Positions 24,992-34,797 of a DNA stretch of 64,000 nt are shown here, piece after piece. Location of the stretch: NCBI GenBank assembly GCA_013001695.1, contig JABDMC010000156.1:1-64000 (forward strand). The letters are read 5' to 3'. Both the position numbers and the translations under genes were made by a program. This DNA comes from Akkermansiaceae bacterium. GTDB lineage: Bacteria > Verrucomicrobiota > Verrucomicrobiia > Verrucomicrobiales > Akkermansiaceae. Each line of letters opens with the position of its first letter. Positions within the stretch are counted from its first letter, which is position 1. The notes beneath the pieces are model-generated. The model saw only the letters and a list, made by a program, of their open reading frames with translations. It searched no databases and was not told the DNA's origin.

Positions 24992-26116
24992 TCAAAAGAA
25001 GAAATTGTATACCATCTCGAGCGGATCACCGTTGAGGCTGTCGCGCACGCTCTTGGGCATGGCGGGAATGGCAGCGTTTTGGATCGATTTCAAGGTAAAC
25101 CCCTTCTGGATCTCCCCCGCTTCGACCGAATCGAGGAAGCGGAGCCCCGAGATGTTGCCCTTCTCGTCGACGAGGAAGCGAATCGTCAGGAGGCCCGGCG
25201 TGATGTGATCCCGGTAGCGGATGCAGTTTTTCTGCCACTCGTTCTCGACGGCCCGCCCGAGTTTCGCCTGGTAGCGGCCGAGGGGGGAATTCTCCACGTC
25301 CAGCGAGCTGACCCCGCGGCGGCGGATCGACCCCTGCAGGCGGGTCTTGCGGACCTCGCTGCGGAATCCCGGCTGCTTCGGCTGCTCTTCGACCGGTTCG
25401 CGCACCTTCCCGGGGGCGCCGCCCGGGACATTGGCGGCCTCCGGCGGGCTGCTCGCCTTCGATTCCTTCGGCCGCATCTCCTTGTCGCGCCCGTCTCCTT
25501 CCCCCTTGCGTTCCGGCACCGGCACCTCGTTGGCGGTCTTCAGGAGAGTCTCCTTGGGGCTGCCGATGCGGTCTTCGCGGTCCTCCCCGGCGACGCCCTT
25601 GACCTCCTCCTCGACCGGCTGGGGCAGTTCGCTGACCCCGGGGAGCTCGCCGGCCGGCGCGGCCTGCATCGGCACCGCGGGCACCTCCCCTTCCTCGAAC
25701 CGCGAGTCGATGGTATCGAGGTCGTCGGGATGGCGCGGCTCCCGCCCGTCCTGGGAGGGCACTTCCGGGGCGTTCGCGTCGGGCGTCCGCTCGCTGGCCG
25801 CGCGCGTGTCGCGCTCCCCGATGAAGCGCGCATCCTTCGGCCGCTCGGCCGACTCCTGGGAGGGATCGGTCCGCTGGAACCGCTTCTCGCCGGCGGCGGC
25901 GGGCGCCTCCGGGGCGGCCTCGGGACGCCGGAAATACTCCGGCCGGATCTCCAGCGTCACAACCCGGGGGGCCGGCTTGCGGGCCTTCCGCAGCGCTTCC
26001 GACCTGATCACGAACACCATGCCGACCACGAAAGCGGCCAAGAGGACCGCGTGGAGCAGCACCGCCGCCGAAGCGGCGATCACGTAATCGGAGGGTCGTG
26101 CGAAGGTGGCCGTCAT
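24992..26116 (-). CDS. TonB-like energy transducer
   Basis: N-terminal TM DYVIAASAAVLLHAVLLAAFVVGMVFVI, Pro/charged linker, C-terminal YRDHITPGLLTIRFLVDEKGNISGLRFLDS; follows ExbB/ExbD. ATG at 26116 (shorter than track ORF). Confidence 0.7.
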   Translation of the reverse strand: MTATFARPSDYVIAASAAVLLHAVLLAAFVVGMVFVIRSEALRKARKPAPRVVTLEIRPEYFRRPEAAPEAPAAAGEKRFQRTDPSQESAERPKDARFIGERDTRAASERTPDANAPEVPSQDGREPRHPDDLDTIDSRFEEGEVPAVPMQAAPAGELPGVSELPQPVEEEVKGVAGEDREDRIGSPKETLLKTANEVPVPERKGEGDGRDKEMRPKESKASSPPEAANVPGGAPGKVREPVEEQPKQPGFRSEVRKTRLQGSIRRRGVSSLDVENSPLGRYQAKLGRAVENEWQKNCIRYRDHITPGLLTIRFLVDEKGNISGLRFLDSVEAGEIQKGFTLKSIQNAAIPAMPKSVRDSLNGDPLEMVYNFFF

Positions 26117-26157
26117 CCCTGCCGGGGAATTCTCGCCGCTGCCCCCCCTTCTTGCAA

Positions 26158-27492
26158 CTACCGATGCGGCTGCCACGCCGCCCAGCACTCCAGGAAACCG
26201 GTGGCGAAATCCCCCGGGCGCCGCTCGATCCATGCCTCCAACTCCGCGGGGGATATCCAGATCCCGGCTTCGACCTCGCTGCACGGATACCGGACCGGCC
26301 CCGCCTGCCCGGCGCGGTAGAGGCGCACGAACTCCCAGCCGGTCGCCTCGGAGGGGGCAATGCGGGCCAATTCCCGCAGTTCCACCGGCTCCTGGCCGGC
26401 CTCCTCGTCGAGCTCGCGCACCGCGGCGGCCTCGTAATCCTCGCCGGCGTCGAGGTGGCCCGCGACGCTCGAGTCCCACTTCCCCGGGTGCACGTCCTTC
26501 AGGCGCGACCGCTTCTGCAGGAAGATCTCGCCGCGCTTATTCATGAGAAAGACGTGAACCGCGCGGTGCAGCAGCCCCTCGGCATGCACCACCTCCCGGC
26601 GTTCGGTCCGCACCACGGCATCGTTCTCGTCCACCACGTCGAAGAGCTCCCCGCCATCCTGCGGGATCTCGCTCAGCGGGTGGGGGTCGTAGCGCCGGGT
26701 CAGCTCCACCCACTCCTCCAGCGACAACTCCTCGGCGCGCGCCGTGGGGCTGATCCCCAGCTCCGCCGCGACCCGGTCCCACCCCGGATCGTCCGGCATG
26801 GCCTTGCGCAGTTGCTTGCGCCGCTGGGCGAATCCCCGCCGCGCCAGCTCATCGAAGAGCCGCGTGTCGTGGACCGGCAGCGGTGCGCTCCGCGGCTCCA
26901 CCACCATCACGGTCGAGTCGATCGCGGGCCGCGGGAAGAACAACTCCGGCGCGATCGTCTTCACCGGGCGGCTCTCCCACGCCGCCTGCATCCGCAGGCT
27001 CAACACCCCGTAGGCCTTGGTGCGCGGGACCGCGAGGATGCGGTCGATGACTTCCTTCTGCAGCATCACCACCGCCCGGGCCACCGGCGACGGATGCCCG
27101 AGGAAGTTCCGCAGGATCGCCCCGCCCGCCGAATACGGCAGGTTCCCCAGCAGCTTCACCGGCTGTTCCTTGTAGAGCGCGCGCACGTCGAAGCGGGCCC
27201 CGTCGGCGTGGATCACCTCCACCCCCCGGACCCCCGCGAAGCGCCGCCTCAACCACCCCGCGAGCCGCTCGTCGTACTCCACCAGCATCAGCTTGCGGAC
27301 CCGGCCCGCGAGGATCTCGCTCAGGGCCCCGGTCCCCGGGCCGACCTCCACCACGACGTCCCCCTCCCCCGCCTCGAGCTGCTCCACGATCCACTTCGCG
27401 GTGTTGGCATCGGTCAGGAAATTCTGCCCGAGCTTCTTCGACGGGCGCACCCCCGCCTCGTCCAATGCCGCCCTGACCTCGGTGCCCGTCAC
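26158..27492 (-). CDS. ksgA: KsgA (16S rRNA adenine dimethyltransferase) fused to C-terminal NUDIX hydrolase
   Basis: N-half: KKLGQNFLTD, VVVEVGPGTGALSEIL, LLGNLPYSAGGAIL, FFPRPAIDSTVMV. C-half: HRAVHVFLMNKRGEIFLQKRSRLKDVHPGKWDSSVAGHLDAGEDYEAAAVRELDEEAG (NUDIX box). One continuous frame. Confidence 0.93.
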   Translation of the reverse strand: MTGTEVRAALDEAGVRPSKKLGQNFLTDANTAKWIVEQLEAGEGDVVVEVGPGTGALSEILAGRVRKLMLVEYDERLAGWLRRRFAGVRGVEVIHADGARFDVRALYKEQPVKLLGNLPYSAGGAILRNFLGHPSPVARAVVMLQKEVIDRILAVPRTKAYGVLSLRMQAAWESRPVKTIAPELFFPRPAIDSTVMVVEPRSAPLPVHDTRLFDELARRGFAQRRKQLRKAMPDDPGWDRVAAELGISPTARAEELSLEEWVELTRRYDPHPLSEIPQDGGELFDVVDENDAVVRTERREVVHAEGLLHRAVHVFLMNKRGEIFLQKRSRLKDVHPGKWDSSVAGHLDAGEDYEAAAVRELDEEAGQEPVELRELARIAPSEATGWEFVRLYRAGQAGPVRYPCSEVEAGIWISPAELEAWIERRPGDFATGFLECWAAWQPHR

Positions 27493-27572
27493 GGGGGCAG
27501 TTACGGCGCCCGCCGCGCCGGCCGCAAGCCAATCCGCTTTCCCATGCGGCCCCCAGCGCCTATCCTCGCGCC

Positions 27573-28157
27573 GTGACCTTCGCGACCCAGATCACCGTGG
27601 CGCGCATCCTGCTCGTCCCGGTCTTCGCCATCTTCGCCATCAACTACGGCAAATCCGTGGCGCTGGGCACCCCGGACGAATCGATCCGCTGGTGGGCGGT
27701 GGGCGTCTTCGTGGTCGCCGCGGCCTCCGACGGGATCGACGGCTGGATCGCCCGGCGCTTCAACCAGCGCTCGCGCCTCGGGGGGGTTCTCGACCCCATC
27801 GCCGACAAGGCCCTCGTCCTCACGGCCCTCATCACGCTCTCCATCGTCGAGTGGGGCGCGAACTGGTCCCTGCCGATCTGGTTTACGGTGCTGGTCATCG
27901 CCCGCGATCTCGTCATCCTCGGCGGCATCGCGGTCTTGCATTTCCTCAACCAGCACGTCCATATCGCTCCCCACTGGACCGGCAAGACCTGCACTTTCCT
28001 CCTGATGTCCACCCTCGCCTGGGTCATGCTGAAAGTCATCCCCATCTCCCCGCTCTACCCGGTCATCGTCACCGCCGCCTTCGTCGTCGCCAGCGGCTGT
28101 TTCTACCTGCGCGACGGCCTCCACCAGCTCCACGAACATGCCCAGCCCGAATCGTGA
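27573..28157 (+). CDS. pgsA: CDP-alcohol phosphatidyltransferase (CDP-diacylglycerol-glycerol-3-phosphate 3-phosphatidyltransferase-like)
   Basis: GTG start; ASDGIDGWIARRFNQRSRLGGVLDPIADK matches the DG..AR..G..LD..AD signature. Confidence 0.9.
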   Translation: MTFATQITVARILLVPVFAIFAINYGKSVALGTPDESIRWWAVGVFVVAAASDGIDGWIARRFNQRSRLGGVLDPIADKALVLTALITLSIVEWGANWSLPIWFTVLVIARDLVILGGIAVLHFLNQHVHIAPHWTGKTCTFLLMSTLAWVMLKVIPISPLYPVIVTAAFVVASGCFYLRDGLHQLHEHAQPES

Positions 28158-29532
28158 TCCCGTCGTCGCCCTCGTGGGCCGCCCCAACGTCGGGAAGTCG
28201 GCGCTCTTCAATCGCCTCGCCGGGCGCCAGATCTCCATCGTCTTCGACGAACCGGGGGTGACCCGCGATCGCGTCAGCGCCCCGTGCACGCTCACGAAGG
28301 TCCCCTGCGAACTCGTCGACACCGGCGGCATCGGGGCCGTGGCCGACGAGGATTTCTCGGCGGCCGTCGCCACCGAGGCGCAGATCGCGATGGAGACCGC
28401 CGACATCATCCTCTTCCTGGTGGACGCCCGGGAGGGCTTGTCCCCGGTCGACGAGGCCATCGCGCAGCAGCTGCGGCCCGCCGCGGGCAAGACCGTCCTC
28501 GTCCTCAACAAGGCCGACCATGCCGAGCAGGACCTCGCCAGCGGGGAGTTCGCCAGCCTCGGGTTCGGCTCCGGCCAGCCCGTTTCCGCCGCCCACGGGC
28601 GCAACTTCGACGAAATCCTCGGCACGTTGAACCGCCTCCTCGCCCCGCTCGCCGCCGGGGACCGCGAGGCCGGGGAGACACAACTCCGGGCCGGCCTGAA
28701 GGTCGCCGTCGTCGGCAAGCCGAATGCCGGGAAGTCCTCGCTCATCAACGCCATCCTGAAGGACGAGCGCACCATCGTGTCCGAGGTCGCCGGGACCACC
28801 CGCGACGCGGTCGACATCCCCTACGAGCGGGAAGGCGAGCGCCACACCCTCATCGACACCGCCGGGCTCCGGGCCCGGTCCAAGATGGACTCCTCGGTGG
28901 AGGTGTTTTCCGCGATGCGGGCCGAGCGCTCCATCCGTCGCGCCGATCTCTGCCTGCTGGTGGTCGATATCGCGAATGGCATCACCGCCCAGGACCGCAA
29001 GATCGCCCGCCTCATCCAGAAGGAACAGAAGGCGTGCATCATCGTCGCCAACAAGTGGGACCTCTTCCACCCCGACGCCCCCCGCGGCCCGCGCCTCGGG
29101 GAAGCCGAGGAACATATCCGCAACGAGCTCTTCTTCCTGCACTACGCGCCGTTCATCTGCGTCTCGGCCCGCGAGGGCCAGAGCCTCGGCCGCATCTTCG
29201 CCGCCATCACCGGGCTGCGCAAAGCCTCGCAGGAAACCATCTCCACCGGCCGTCTCAACCGCCTCCTCCAGGAGGCCTTCATCCGCAACCCGCCGGCCGC
29301 CCACAAGAAGTACCGCAAGCGTCCCAAGCTCCTCTACGCCACCACCGCCGTCAACGACGCCTACACCGCCATCCCCGTCCCGCTCTACATCCTCTTCGTC
29401 AACGACCAGCGCCTCGTCGCGGAGTCCTACCTCCAGTACCTCGAGAACTACCTCCGCAAGCACCACCCCTCCGCCGGGATCCCCATCAACTTCTCGGTCC
29501 GTTCCCGCCGGGTGCCCACCCCGAATCGCTGA
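28138..29532 (+). CDS. der: Ribosome-associated double-domain GTPase Der (EngA)
   Basis: Two G domains: VALVGRPNVGKSALFNRLAG...DEPGVTRD and VAVVGKPNAGKSSLINAIL...VAGTTRD; C-terminal KH-like domain. Confidence 0.96.
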   Translation: MPSPNRDPVVALVGRPNVGKSALFNRLAGRQISIVFDEPGVTRDRVSAPCTLTKVPCELVDTGGIGAVADEDFSAAVATEAQIAMETADIILFLVDAREGLSPVDEAIAQQLRPAAGKTVLVLNKADHAEQDLASGEFASLGFGSGQPVSAAHGRNFDEILGTLNRLLAPLAAGDREAGETQLRAGLKVAVVGKPNAGKSSLINAILKDERTIVSEVAGTTRDAVDIPYEREGERHTLIDTAGLRARSKMDSSVEVFSAMRAERSIRRADLCLLVVDIANGITAQDRKIARLIQKEQKACIIVANKWDLFHPDAPRGPRLGEAEEHIRNELFFLHYAPFICVSAREGQSLGRIFAAITGLRKASQETISTGRLNRLLQEAFIRNPPAAHKKYRKRPKLLYATTAVNDAYTAIPVPLYILFVNDQRLVAESYLQYLENYLRKHHPSAGIPINFSVRSRRVPTPNR

Positions 29533-29597
29533 GGCCGCCCCGGCGATCCGCCTTCGTCCGTGACAAGGGACTCATTCGGGGCCATTGGTGAAGGGAG

Positions 29598-31850
29598 TTG
29601 AAGACGGCAGCCACGGCGGCGATTGCGGGACTGGCCTGTTTCGGGCTGGGGTGGATGCTCCGGCCCGCGGGCGGGGCGGGCGGACGCGGGGACGCCACGG
29701 TCCGGGGATCGAAGTCGTTCCGCAGCGACGCGCCCACCGGCCGGGCCGAGAGCCGCGAGGCGACCCGCCGGACGGTGAAGGCGCTCCTCCGGGAGGAGCT
29801 GCGGCACCGGCCCGGGGCCATGCACAAGGCCGCCCTCGACATCCTCTCGTTCAGCGAAGGGGAACTCGCGGCGCTGTCCGAGGAGTTCCTGACCGCGCCG
29901 CAACCGGAGAACTGGGCCGACCGCGTCGCGCTCCTGAAGGTCGTCTACGCGCGCTGGGCGGAGCTGAATCCGGAGGGCGCCCTGCAGTCGGCCGGCACCC
30001 TCGGGAGGTGGTCGCGCGATACGGCCCTCGCGGCGGCCTTTGAAACCATCGCGGCGAACGACCCGGCGCGCGCCTGGGAGCTGGCCACCACCATCGAGCC
30101 GCCGGTGCTGCGCAAGAAGGCCAAGGAGGTCAGCATCGCCGGCATCGCCCGGACCGATCCGGAGGCGGCCTTCCGGCTCTTCCAGGCGGACCCCACATTG
30201 CGGCCGAACCAGCTCTTTGTCGAATGGGCGCGGCAGGACCCCGCGGCGGCCCTCGCCGCGGCGCAGAACCTGCCGGGCGCCTCCCGGCTGGAGGTGCTCG
30301 GCGGCGTCCTCGGCACCTGGTTCCGCGAGGACCGCGCGGCGGCCCTCGAGTATTCCGAATCGCTGCAGGGCAAGGAAGGCGAGTCCGCGATGACGGCCAT
30401 CCTGCACCATTGGTCGAGCCTCGACCCGGCGGCCGCCGCCGCCTGGGCCGCGGAGCGGGCCGCGCGCCTTCCCGAAGGCGCGGTCAACTCCCTCATGACC
30501 AACTGGAGCAACCGGGACCCGCAGGCCGCGGTGACCTGGGCCGCCGAGCACCTCCCCCGCCACCTCCAGGAACGCGGACTGCAGAGCGCCTTCCGCAACT
30601 GGCTGGGGCGCAACCCGGAGGAAGCCGTCGGCTGGTTCCAGTCGCTCGACGACGACGCCCTGCGCCGCGAGATCACGCGGGACCCGCCGTGGCAACTGGT
30701 CTGGGACAACCCGGAGGTGGCCCTCAGCGTCGTCAAGTCCATCGACATCGAGAACGAGCGCAACCGCTGGATTGTCACGAATGCCGTGGAACGGATCGCG
30801 GCGACCAACATCCAGCGTGCCATCGAGGTCGTCGACGCCCTCGAGCGGCCGAGCCTGCAACTCGACGCGCGTGCCGACCTGGTCGAGGCGTGGGTCAAGA
30901 CCGATCCTGAGGCCGCCCTGGAATACGCCCGGGGCATCCCGGCCGGCGAGGGACGGGACGGGCTCTTGTCCCGCGCCATTGTCACCCTCGGCGCCAGCGA
31001 TCCCGAGGACGCCATCCGGATGGCCAGCGCCCTCGAACCGGGGAAGGCGCAGACCGATGCCATCCGCGGAGTCGTCGGCCGGTGGACGGAGCGCGATCCC
31101 GCCGCCGCGGCGAAGTATGTGCAGGACATCGACGACCCGTTCACGCGCGACTCGGCGCTCACCGCCCTGCTGTCCTCGTGGGGCCGCAAGGACATGCGGG
31201 CCGCCGCGGAGTACGCCATCGCCCTGCCCGCCAGCGCCGCCACGGAGCGCGGCATGGGCAGCATCGCCGCGCACTGGGGCGACGAAGATCCCGCCGGGGC
31301 CCTGAAGTGGGCCGCGGGACTCGAGGAGACCTCCGCGTCCCGCCGCTTCATCGCGGAGGTCTTCGAACAGTGGTCGGAGGAACGGCCCGTGGAGGCCGCC
31401 GCCGCCCTGCATGACGGGTCCCTCGGCTTCCAGCATCCCGACTTCTACCGGGAGATCGCCGGGAATTGGTCGGCGCGCGACGCCGAATCCGCCGCCCTGT
31501 GGGCCGAGCGCATCGAGGACGAGAAGTCGCGGGGCGCCGCCTACGCCGCAGTGATCGGCAACTGGGCGAGGAACGATCCGGAAGCGAGCGGCGGGTGGCT
31601 CGAGCGCCTCCCGCGCGGACCGGCCCGGGACGCCGCCGTGAAGACCTACGGGGCGTCGCTTGTGAACATCGACCCCGCGGCCTCCCTCGGGTGGGTGGCC
31701 ACCATCGAGGACCGCGCGGGCCGCTGGGAAACAATGAAGAAGCTGGCCGGCCAGTGGCAGGGCCGCGATCCCGCCGCGGTCCGGGAATGGGTGGAGACCC
31801 GCACCGACCTCACCGCCGAGCAGCGCCTCGAGTTGCTGCAATCGGAGTGA
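29598..31850 (+). CDS. Exported/membrane-anchored repeat protein with ~30-35 aa W...DP.AA..WA units
   Basis: TTG start; N-terminal hydrophobic segment; recurrent units (HHWSSLDPAAAAAWAAERA, TNWSNRDPQAAVTWAAEHL, VGRWTERDPAAAAKYVQDI, AHWGDEDPAGALKWAAGL, GNWARNDPEASGGWLERL). Confidence 0.8.
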   Translation: MKTAATAAIAGLACFGLGWMLRPAGGAGGRGDATVRGSKSFRSDAPTGRAESREATRRTVKALLREELRHRPGAMHKAALDILSFSEGELAALSEEFLTAPQPENWADRVALLKVVYARWAELNPEGALQSAGTLGRWSRDTALAAAFETIAANDPARAWELATTIEPPVLRKKAKEVSIAGIARTDPEAAFRLFQADPTLRPNQLFVEWARQDPAAALAAAQNLPGASRLEVLGGVLGTWFREDRAAALEYSESLQGKEGESAMTAILHHWSSLDPAAAAAWAAERAARLPEGAVNSLMTNWSNRDPQAAVTWAAEHLPRHLQERGLQSAFRNWLGRNPEEAVGWFQSLDDDALRREITRDPPWQLVWDNPEVALSVVKSIDIENERNRWIVTNAVERIAATNIQRAIEVVDALERPSLQLDARADLVEAWVKTDPEAALEYARGIPAGEGRDGLLSRAIVTLGASDPEDAIRMASALEPGKAQTDAIRGVVGRWTERDPAAAAKYVQDIDDPFTRDSALTALLSSWGRKDMRAAAEYAIALPASAATERGMGSIAAHWGDEDPAGALKWAAGLEETSASRRFIAEVFEQWSEERPVEAAAALHDGSLGFQHPDFYREIAGNWSARDAESAALWAERIEDEKSRGAAYAAVIGNWARNDPEASGGWLERLPRGPARDAAVKTYGASLVNIDPAASLGWVATIEDRAGRWETMKKLAGQWQGRDPAAVREWVETRTDLTAEQRLELLQSE

Positions 31851-31902
31851 AGATTGGCGTTTCTTCGCGGCCGCCTCCGGTCTTAAGATCCGCCCCAGCC
31901 GC

Positions 31903-32916
31903 ATGCCCGTTCTCGACGTCCGCAATCTCACCACCCGGTTCCACACCCGCAACGGCATCGTGCACGCCGTCGAGGACGTCTCGTTCGCGGTGGAGCCCGG
32001 CGAGACCGTCGGGATCGTCGGCGAATCCGGGTCCGGCAAGTCGGTGACCTGCTACTCGCTGCTGGGGCTCATCCCCCAGCCTCCGGGGCGCATTCACTCC
32101 GGCGAGGCGATCTTCGACGGGCTGGATCTGCTGAAGACGCCGCCATCGAAACTGCGCGCCATCCGCGGCAAGCGCATCTCGATGATCTTCCAAGACCCCA
32201 TGACCTCCCTGAACCCCTACCTCCGGATCTCGCGACAGATCACCGAGCCGCTGGAGGTGCACGAAGGCATCACCGGAAAGCGCGCCGTGGCCCGCGCCAT
32301 CGAGGCCCTCGAGGAAGTCGGCATTCCCCGCGCCGCGGAACGCATCCATTCCTACCCGCACGAGTTTTCGGGCGGCATGCGCCAGCGCGTCATGATCGCC
32401 ATGGCCATGATCACGCGCCCCGAGATCCTGGTGGCGGACGAGCCCACCACGGCCCTCGACGTGACCGTGCAGAAGCAGGTCCTCGACCTCATCCGGGACC
32501 GGCAGAAGGCGCTGGGCTCGGCGGTCGTCCTCATCACCCACGACCTCGCGGTGGTCTCCGAGAATTGCGAACGGGTGAACGTCATGTACGCGGGCCGCAT
32601 CGTGGAATCGGCGCCGTCGGATGAACTGTTCGCCCGCCCGCGGCACGCCTACACGCGGGCCCTCCTGAAATCGATCCCGGCCACCCACGAGCGGGGCGAA
32701 AAGCTCTACACCATTGCGGGCATCCCGCCGGACCTTTCGCAACCGCCCGACCACTGCTCCTTCCGCCCCCGGAACACCATCGGGAATCCCGACCTGTGCC
32801 TCACCGACCGGCGGCCCGAGCTCACCGAAATCTCCCCGGGCCACTTCGTGCAGAATTGCCCGGGATGCCTGGCGGAAGCGGCCAGCGGCGTCCCGGTCGT
32901 CATCGAGGACGATTGA
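31903..32916 (+). CDS. ABC transporter ATP-binding protein, OppD/DppD type
   Basis: [57 protein letters not shown]-terminal oligopeptide-binding-like Cys-containing tail. Confidence 0.95.
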   Translation: MPVLDVRNLTTRFHTRNGIVHAVEDVSFAVEPGETVGIVGESGSGKSVTCYSLLGLIPQPPGRIHSGEAIFDGLDLLKTPPSKLRAIRGKRISMIFQDPMTSLNPYLRISRQITEPLEVHEGITGKRAVARAIEALEEVGIPRAAERIHSYPHEFSGGMRQRVMIAMAMITRPEILVADEPTTALDVTVQKQVLDLIRDRQKALGSAVVLITHDLAVVSENCERVNVMYAGRIVESAPSDELFARPRHAYTRALLKSIPATHERGEKLYTIAGIPPDLSQPPDHCSFRPRNTIGNPDLCLTDRRPELTEISPGHFVQNCPGCLAEAASGVPVVIEDD

Positions 32917-33046
32917 CTTCGCCAAGGGGCACGACCGGGACGGTAGCCCCCGGGCTCCGGCTTGGCCTGGCGCGGCAATTTCCGTCCCTGCGGGCCGCCG
33001 GGCTCGATCACGACCGGGACGACGGTCGTGCCACCATGATGGCCGG

Positions 33047-33478
33047 CTAGGCGCTGATCTCCTCGCCGCCGACGTGGAAGCCGATCTTCCGCTTCTTCTT
33101 CTCCGGCTCCACCTTCTGGGTGTAGCAGAGGACCTGGAAACTCGCCTGGTGCGATATGAAGAGGCACGGCGAATTGTTCATGAGGCCCTCGACCACCACG
33201 CTGGAGTGCCCGTCCTCGCCGATGGACCAGATCTCGACCGAGTTCCCGTCCGGCAGGACGGCCAGCATCACCGGCTGCTCGTCTTCCGCGAGGCGCTCGC
33301 GCCACTTCTGCACGCGCATCGCGAGGCGCTTCACGAACTCCCCCGCCGACTCGAAGCGGTGGTTCGCCTCGGCCGGCATGTGGGCCAGGATCTCGTGGAT
33401 GTCCGGCATCCCGGTCGCCCCGGGCATCGTCAAATACGGGCGCCGCAGGGTATCGCGGCCGGCGTCGTCGTCACTCAT
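33047..33478 (-). CDS. Conserved hypothetical protein
   Basis: 143 aa from ATG 33478 (MSDDDAGRDTLRRPYLTMPG...), ATGA overlap with folE2. The track ORF 5' part is out-of-frame folE2. Confidence 0.7.
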   Translation of the reverse strand: MSDDDAGRDTLRRPYLTMPGATGMPDIHEILAHMPAEANHRFESAGEFVKRLAMRVQKWRERLAEDEQPVMLAVLPDGNSVEIWSIGEDGHSSVVVEGLMNNSPCLFISHQASFQVLCYTQKVEPEKKKRKIGFHVGGEEISA

Positions 33479-34263
33479 TCTGCATTCCCCTTCTCGATCA
33501 CCGCGTAGGCATTGTGATTGTGGATCGACTCGAAGTTCTCGGCCTCCACCCGGTACCACGTGATATTGCGATGATCGTTTGACCGGGAGGCCACATTGCG
33601 CACGAGGTCCTCCACGAAGACGGGATGGTCGAAGGCCCGCTCGGTGACCGCCTTTTCGTCGGGCCGCTTCAGCAGGCTGTAGAGTTCGCAGCTGGCGGAG
33701 CGCTCCACCAGATCGACGAGATCCTCGATCCAGACCGGCTCGCGGAAGCGCACCGCGTAGGTCACGAGTCCCCGCTGGTTGTGGGCCCCCCTGGCGCTGA
33801 TGGCCTTCGAGCACGGGCAAAGGGTCGTCACCGGGACCATCACGGTGACCACGAAATCCACCTCCCCGCCCTTCTCGGCCTCGACCTCGAAGCGCACCTC
33901 GTAATCGACGAGCCCCTCCTTCCCGGTGACCGGCGCGGCCTTGGAGCGGAAGAAGGCGAACTGGATCTCGGCGTGGGCGCGCTGCGCGTCGAGCCGGTCC
34001 AGCAGCTCGCGCGGCAGGGCCGCCATCGACCGGACGTCGAGGCAGGACCCGTGCGAGTTCAGGACCTCCACGAACCGGCTCATGTGGGTTCCCTTGTAGT
34101 GATGCGGCAGGTCCACCGCGAGGGAGACGGTCGACACGGTGCGTTGCACGGTTCCCCCCTTGTCGCGCACCTCGACCGGAAATCGCAACTGCTTCACGCC
34201 GACCCGGTCGATGGGAATATTCCGGTCGTCGCGCTCGTTCTGCGTGTCCTTGAGCTCTCGCAT
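33475..34263 (-). CDS. folE2: GTP cyclohydrolase FolE2 (type IB)
   Basis: DRVGVKQLRFPVEV, SLAVDLPHHYKGTHMSRFVEVL, VPVTTLCPCSKAISARGAHNQRG. Confidence 0.94.
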   Translation of the reverse strand: MRELKDTQNERDDRNIPIDRVGVKQLRFPVEVRDKGGTVQRTVSTVSLAVDLPHHYKGTHMSRFVEVLNSHGSCLDVRSMAALPRELLDRLDAQRAHAEIQFAFFRSKAAPVTGKEGLVDYEVRFEVEAEKGGEVDFVVTVMVPVTTLCPCSKAISARGAHNQRGLVTYAVRFREPVWIEDLVDLVERSASCELYSLLKRPDEKAVTERAFDHPVFVEDLVRNVASRSNDHRNITWYRVEAENFESIHNHNAYAVIEKGNAE

Positions 34264-34269
34264 GCTCTC

Positions 34270-34304
34270 AAAAAAAAGGCTTGTCCCTCGGGAGAAGGAC
34301 AAGC
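34270..34304 (-). terminator. Rho-independent terminator/attenuator-like hairpin between rpsR and folE2
   Basis: Minus-strand GCTTGTCC-TTCTCCCGAG-GGACAAGC followed by CTTTTTTTT; the 8-bp stem is perfect. Confidence 0.8.
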
Positions 34305-34334
34305 GCCGGAATATCGGAATGATCCCCTCCCCGT

Positions 34335-34577
34335 TCAGGGAAGCAGGTTCACGGACCGCGCCCGCTTGATTTCGCGGGTGATCTTGCGGTGCATCTTGGC
34401 CGAAACGCCCGTCACCCGGCGCGGAAGGATCTTGCCGGTGTCGGAGGTGAACTTCGCGAGGACCTCGGGGTTCTTGTAGGAGATCTTGTCGAAGGTGAGG
34501 TCCAGCCTCCGGCGGGTCATGGGCCGGTTCGCCTTCCGGAAATTGATGCGGCGCTGCTCGGTCTTGGGTTCGGTCAT
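34335..34577 (-). CDS. rpsR: 30S ribosomal protein S18 (no cysteines)
   Basis: [49 protein letters not shown]. Confidence 0.93.
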   Translation of the reverse strand: MTEPKTEQRRINFRKANRPMTRRRLDLTFDKISYKNPEVLAKFTSDTGKILPRRVTGVSAKMHRKITREIKRARSVNLLP

Positions 34578-34593
34578 GGCGGAAGAAAAGTTA

Positions 34594-34767
34594 TCAGCGA
34601 AGCTCGCGATGCAGCGTCCGCTTGTTCATGAACGGGTTGAACTTCACCTTCTCCAGGCGGCCCGGGGTCCGAAGACTCTTCTTGTTCCGGGTCGTCATGT
34701 AGCGGGAGGGAGGCTTGCCGGCCTCCCTCGCTTCGGTGCATTCCAAGGTGATGATGTCGCGGGGCAT
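34594..34767 (-). CDS. rpmG: 50S ribosomal protein L33
   Basis: Below the ORF-track length cutoff; reverse complement reads [57 protein letters not shown] (57 aa). Confidence 0.9.
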   Translation of the reverse strand: MPRDIITLECTEAREAGKPPSRYMTTRNKKSLRTPGRLEKVKFNPFMNKRTLHRELR

Positions 34768-34797
34768 GTCGTCGAAAAGGGCCGTGAAACTAGCCGA

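Noticed and set aside
29448-32039. 863-aa minus-strand ORF
   Set aside because: Antisense to the WA/DP repeat protein; its apparent periodicity only mirrors the sense-strand repeats.
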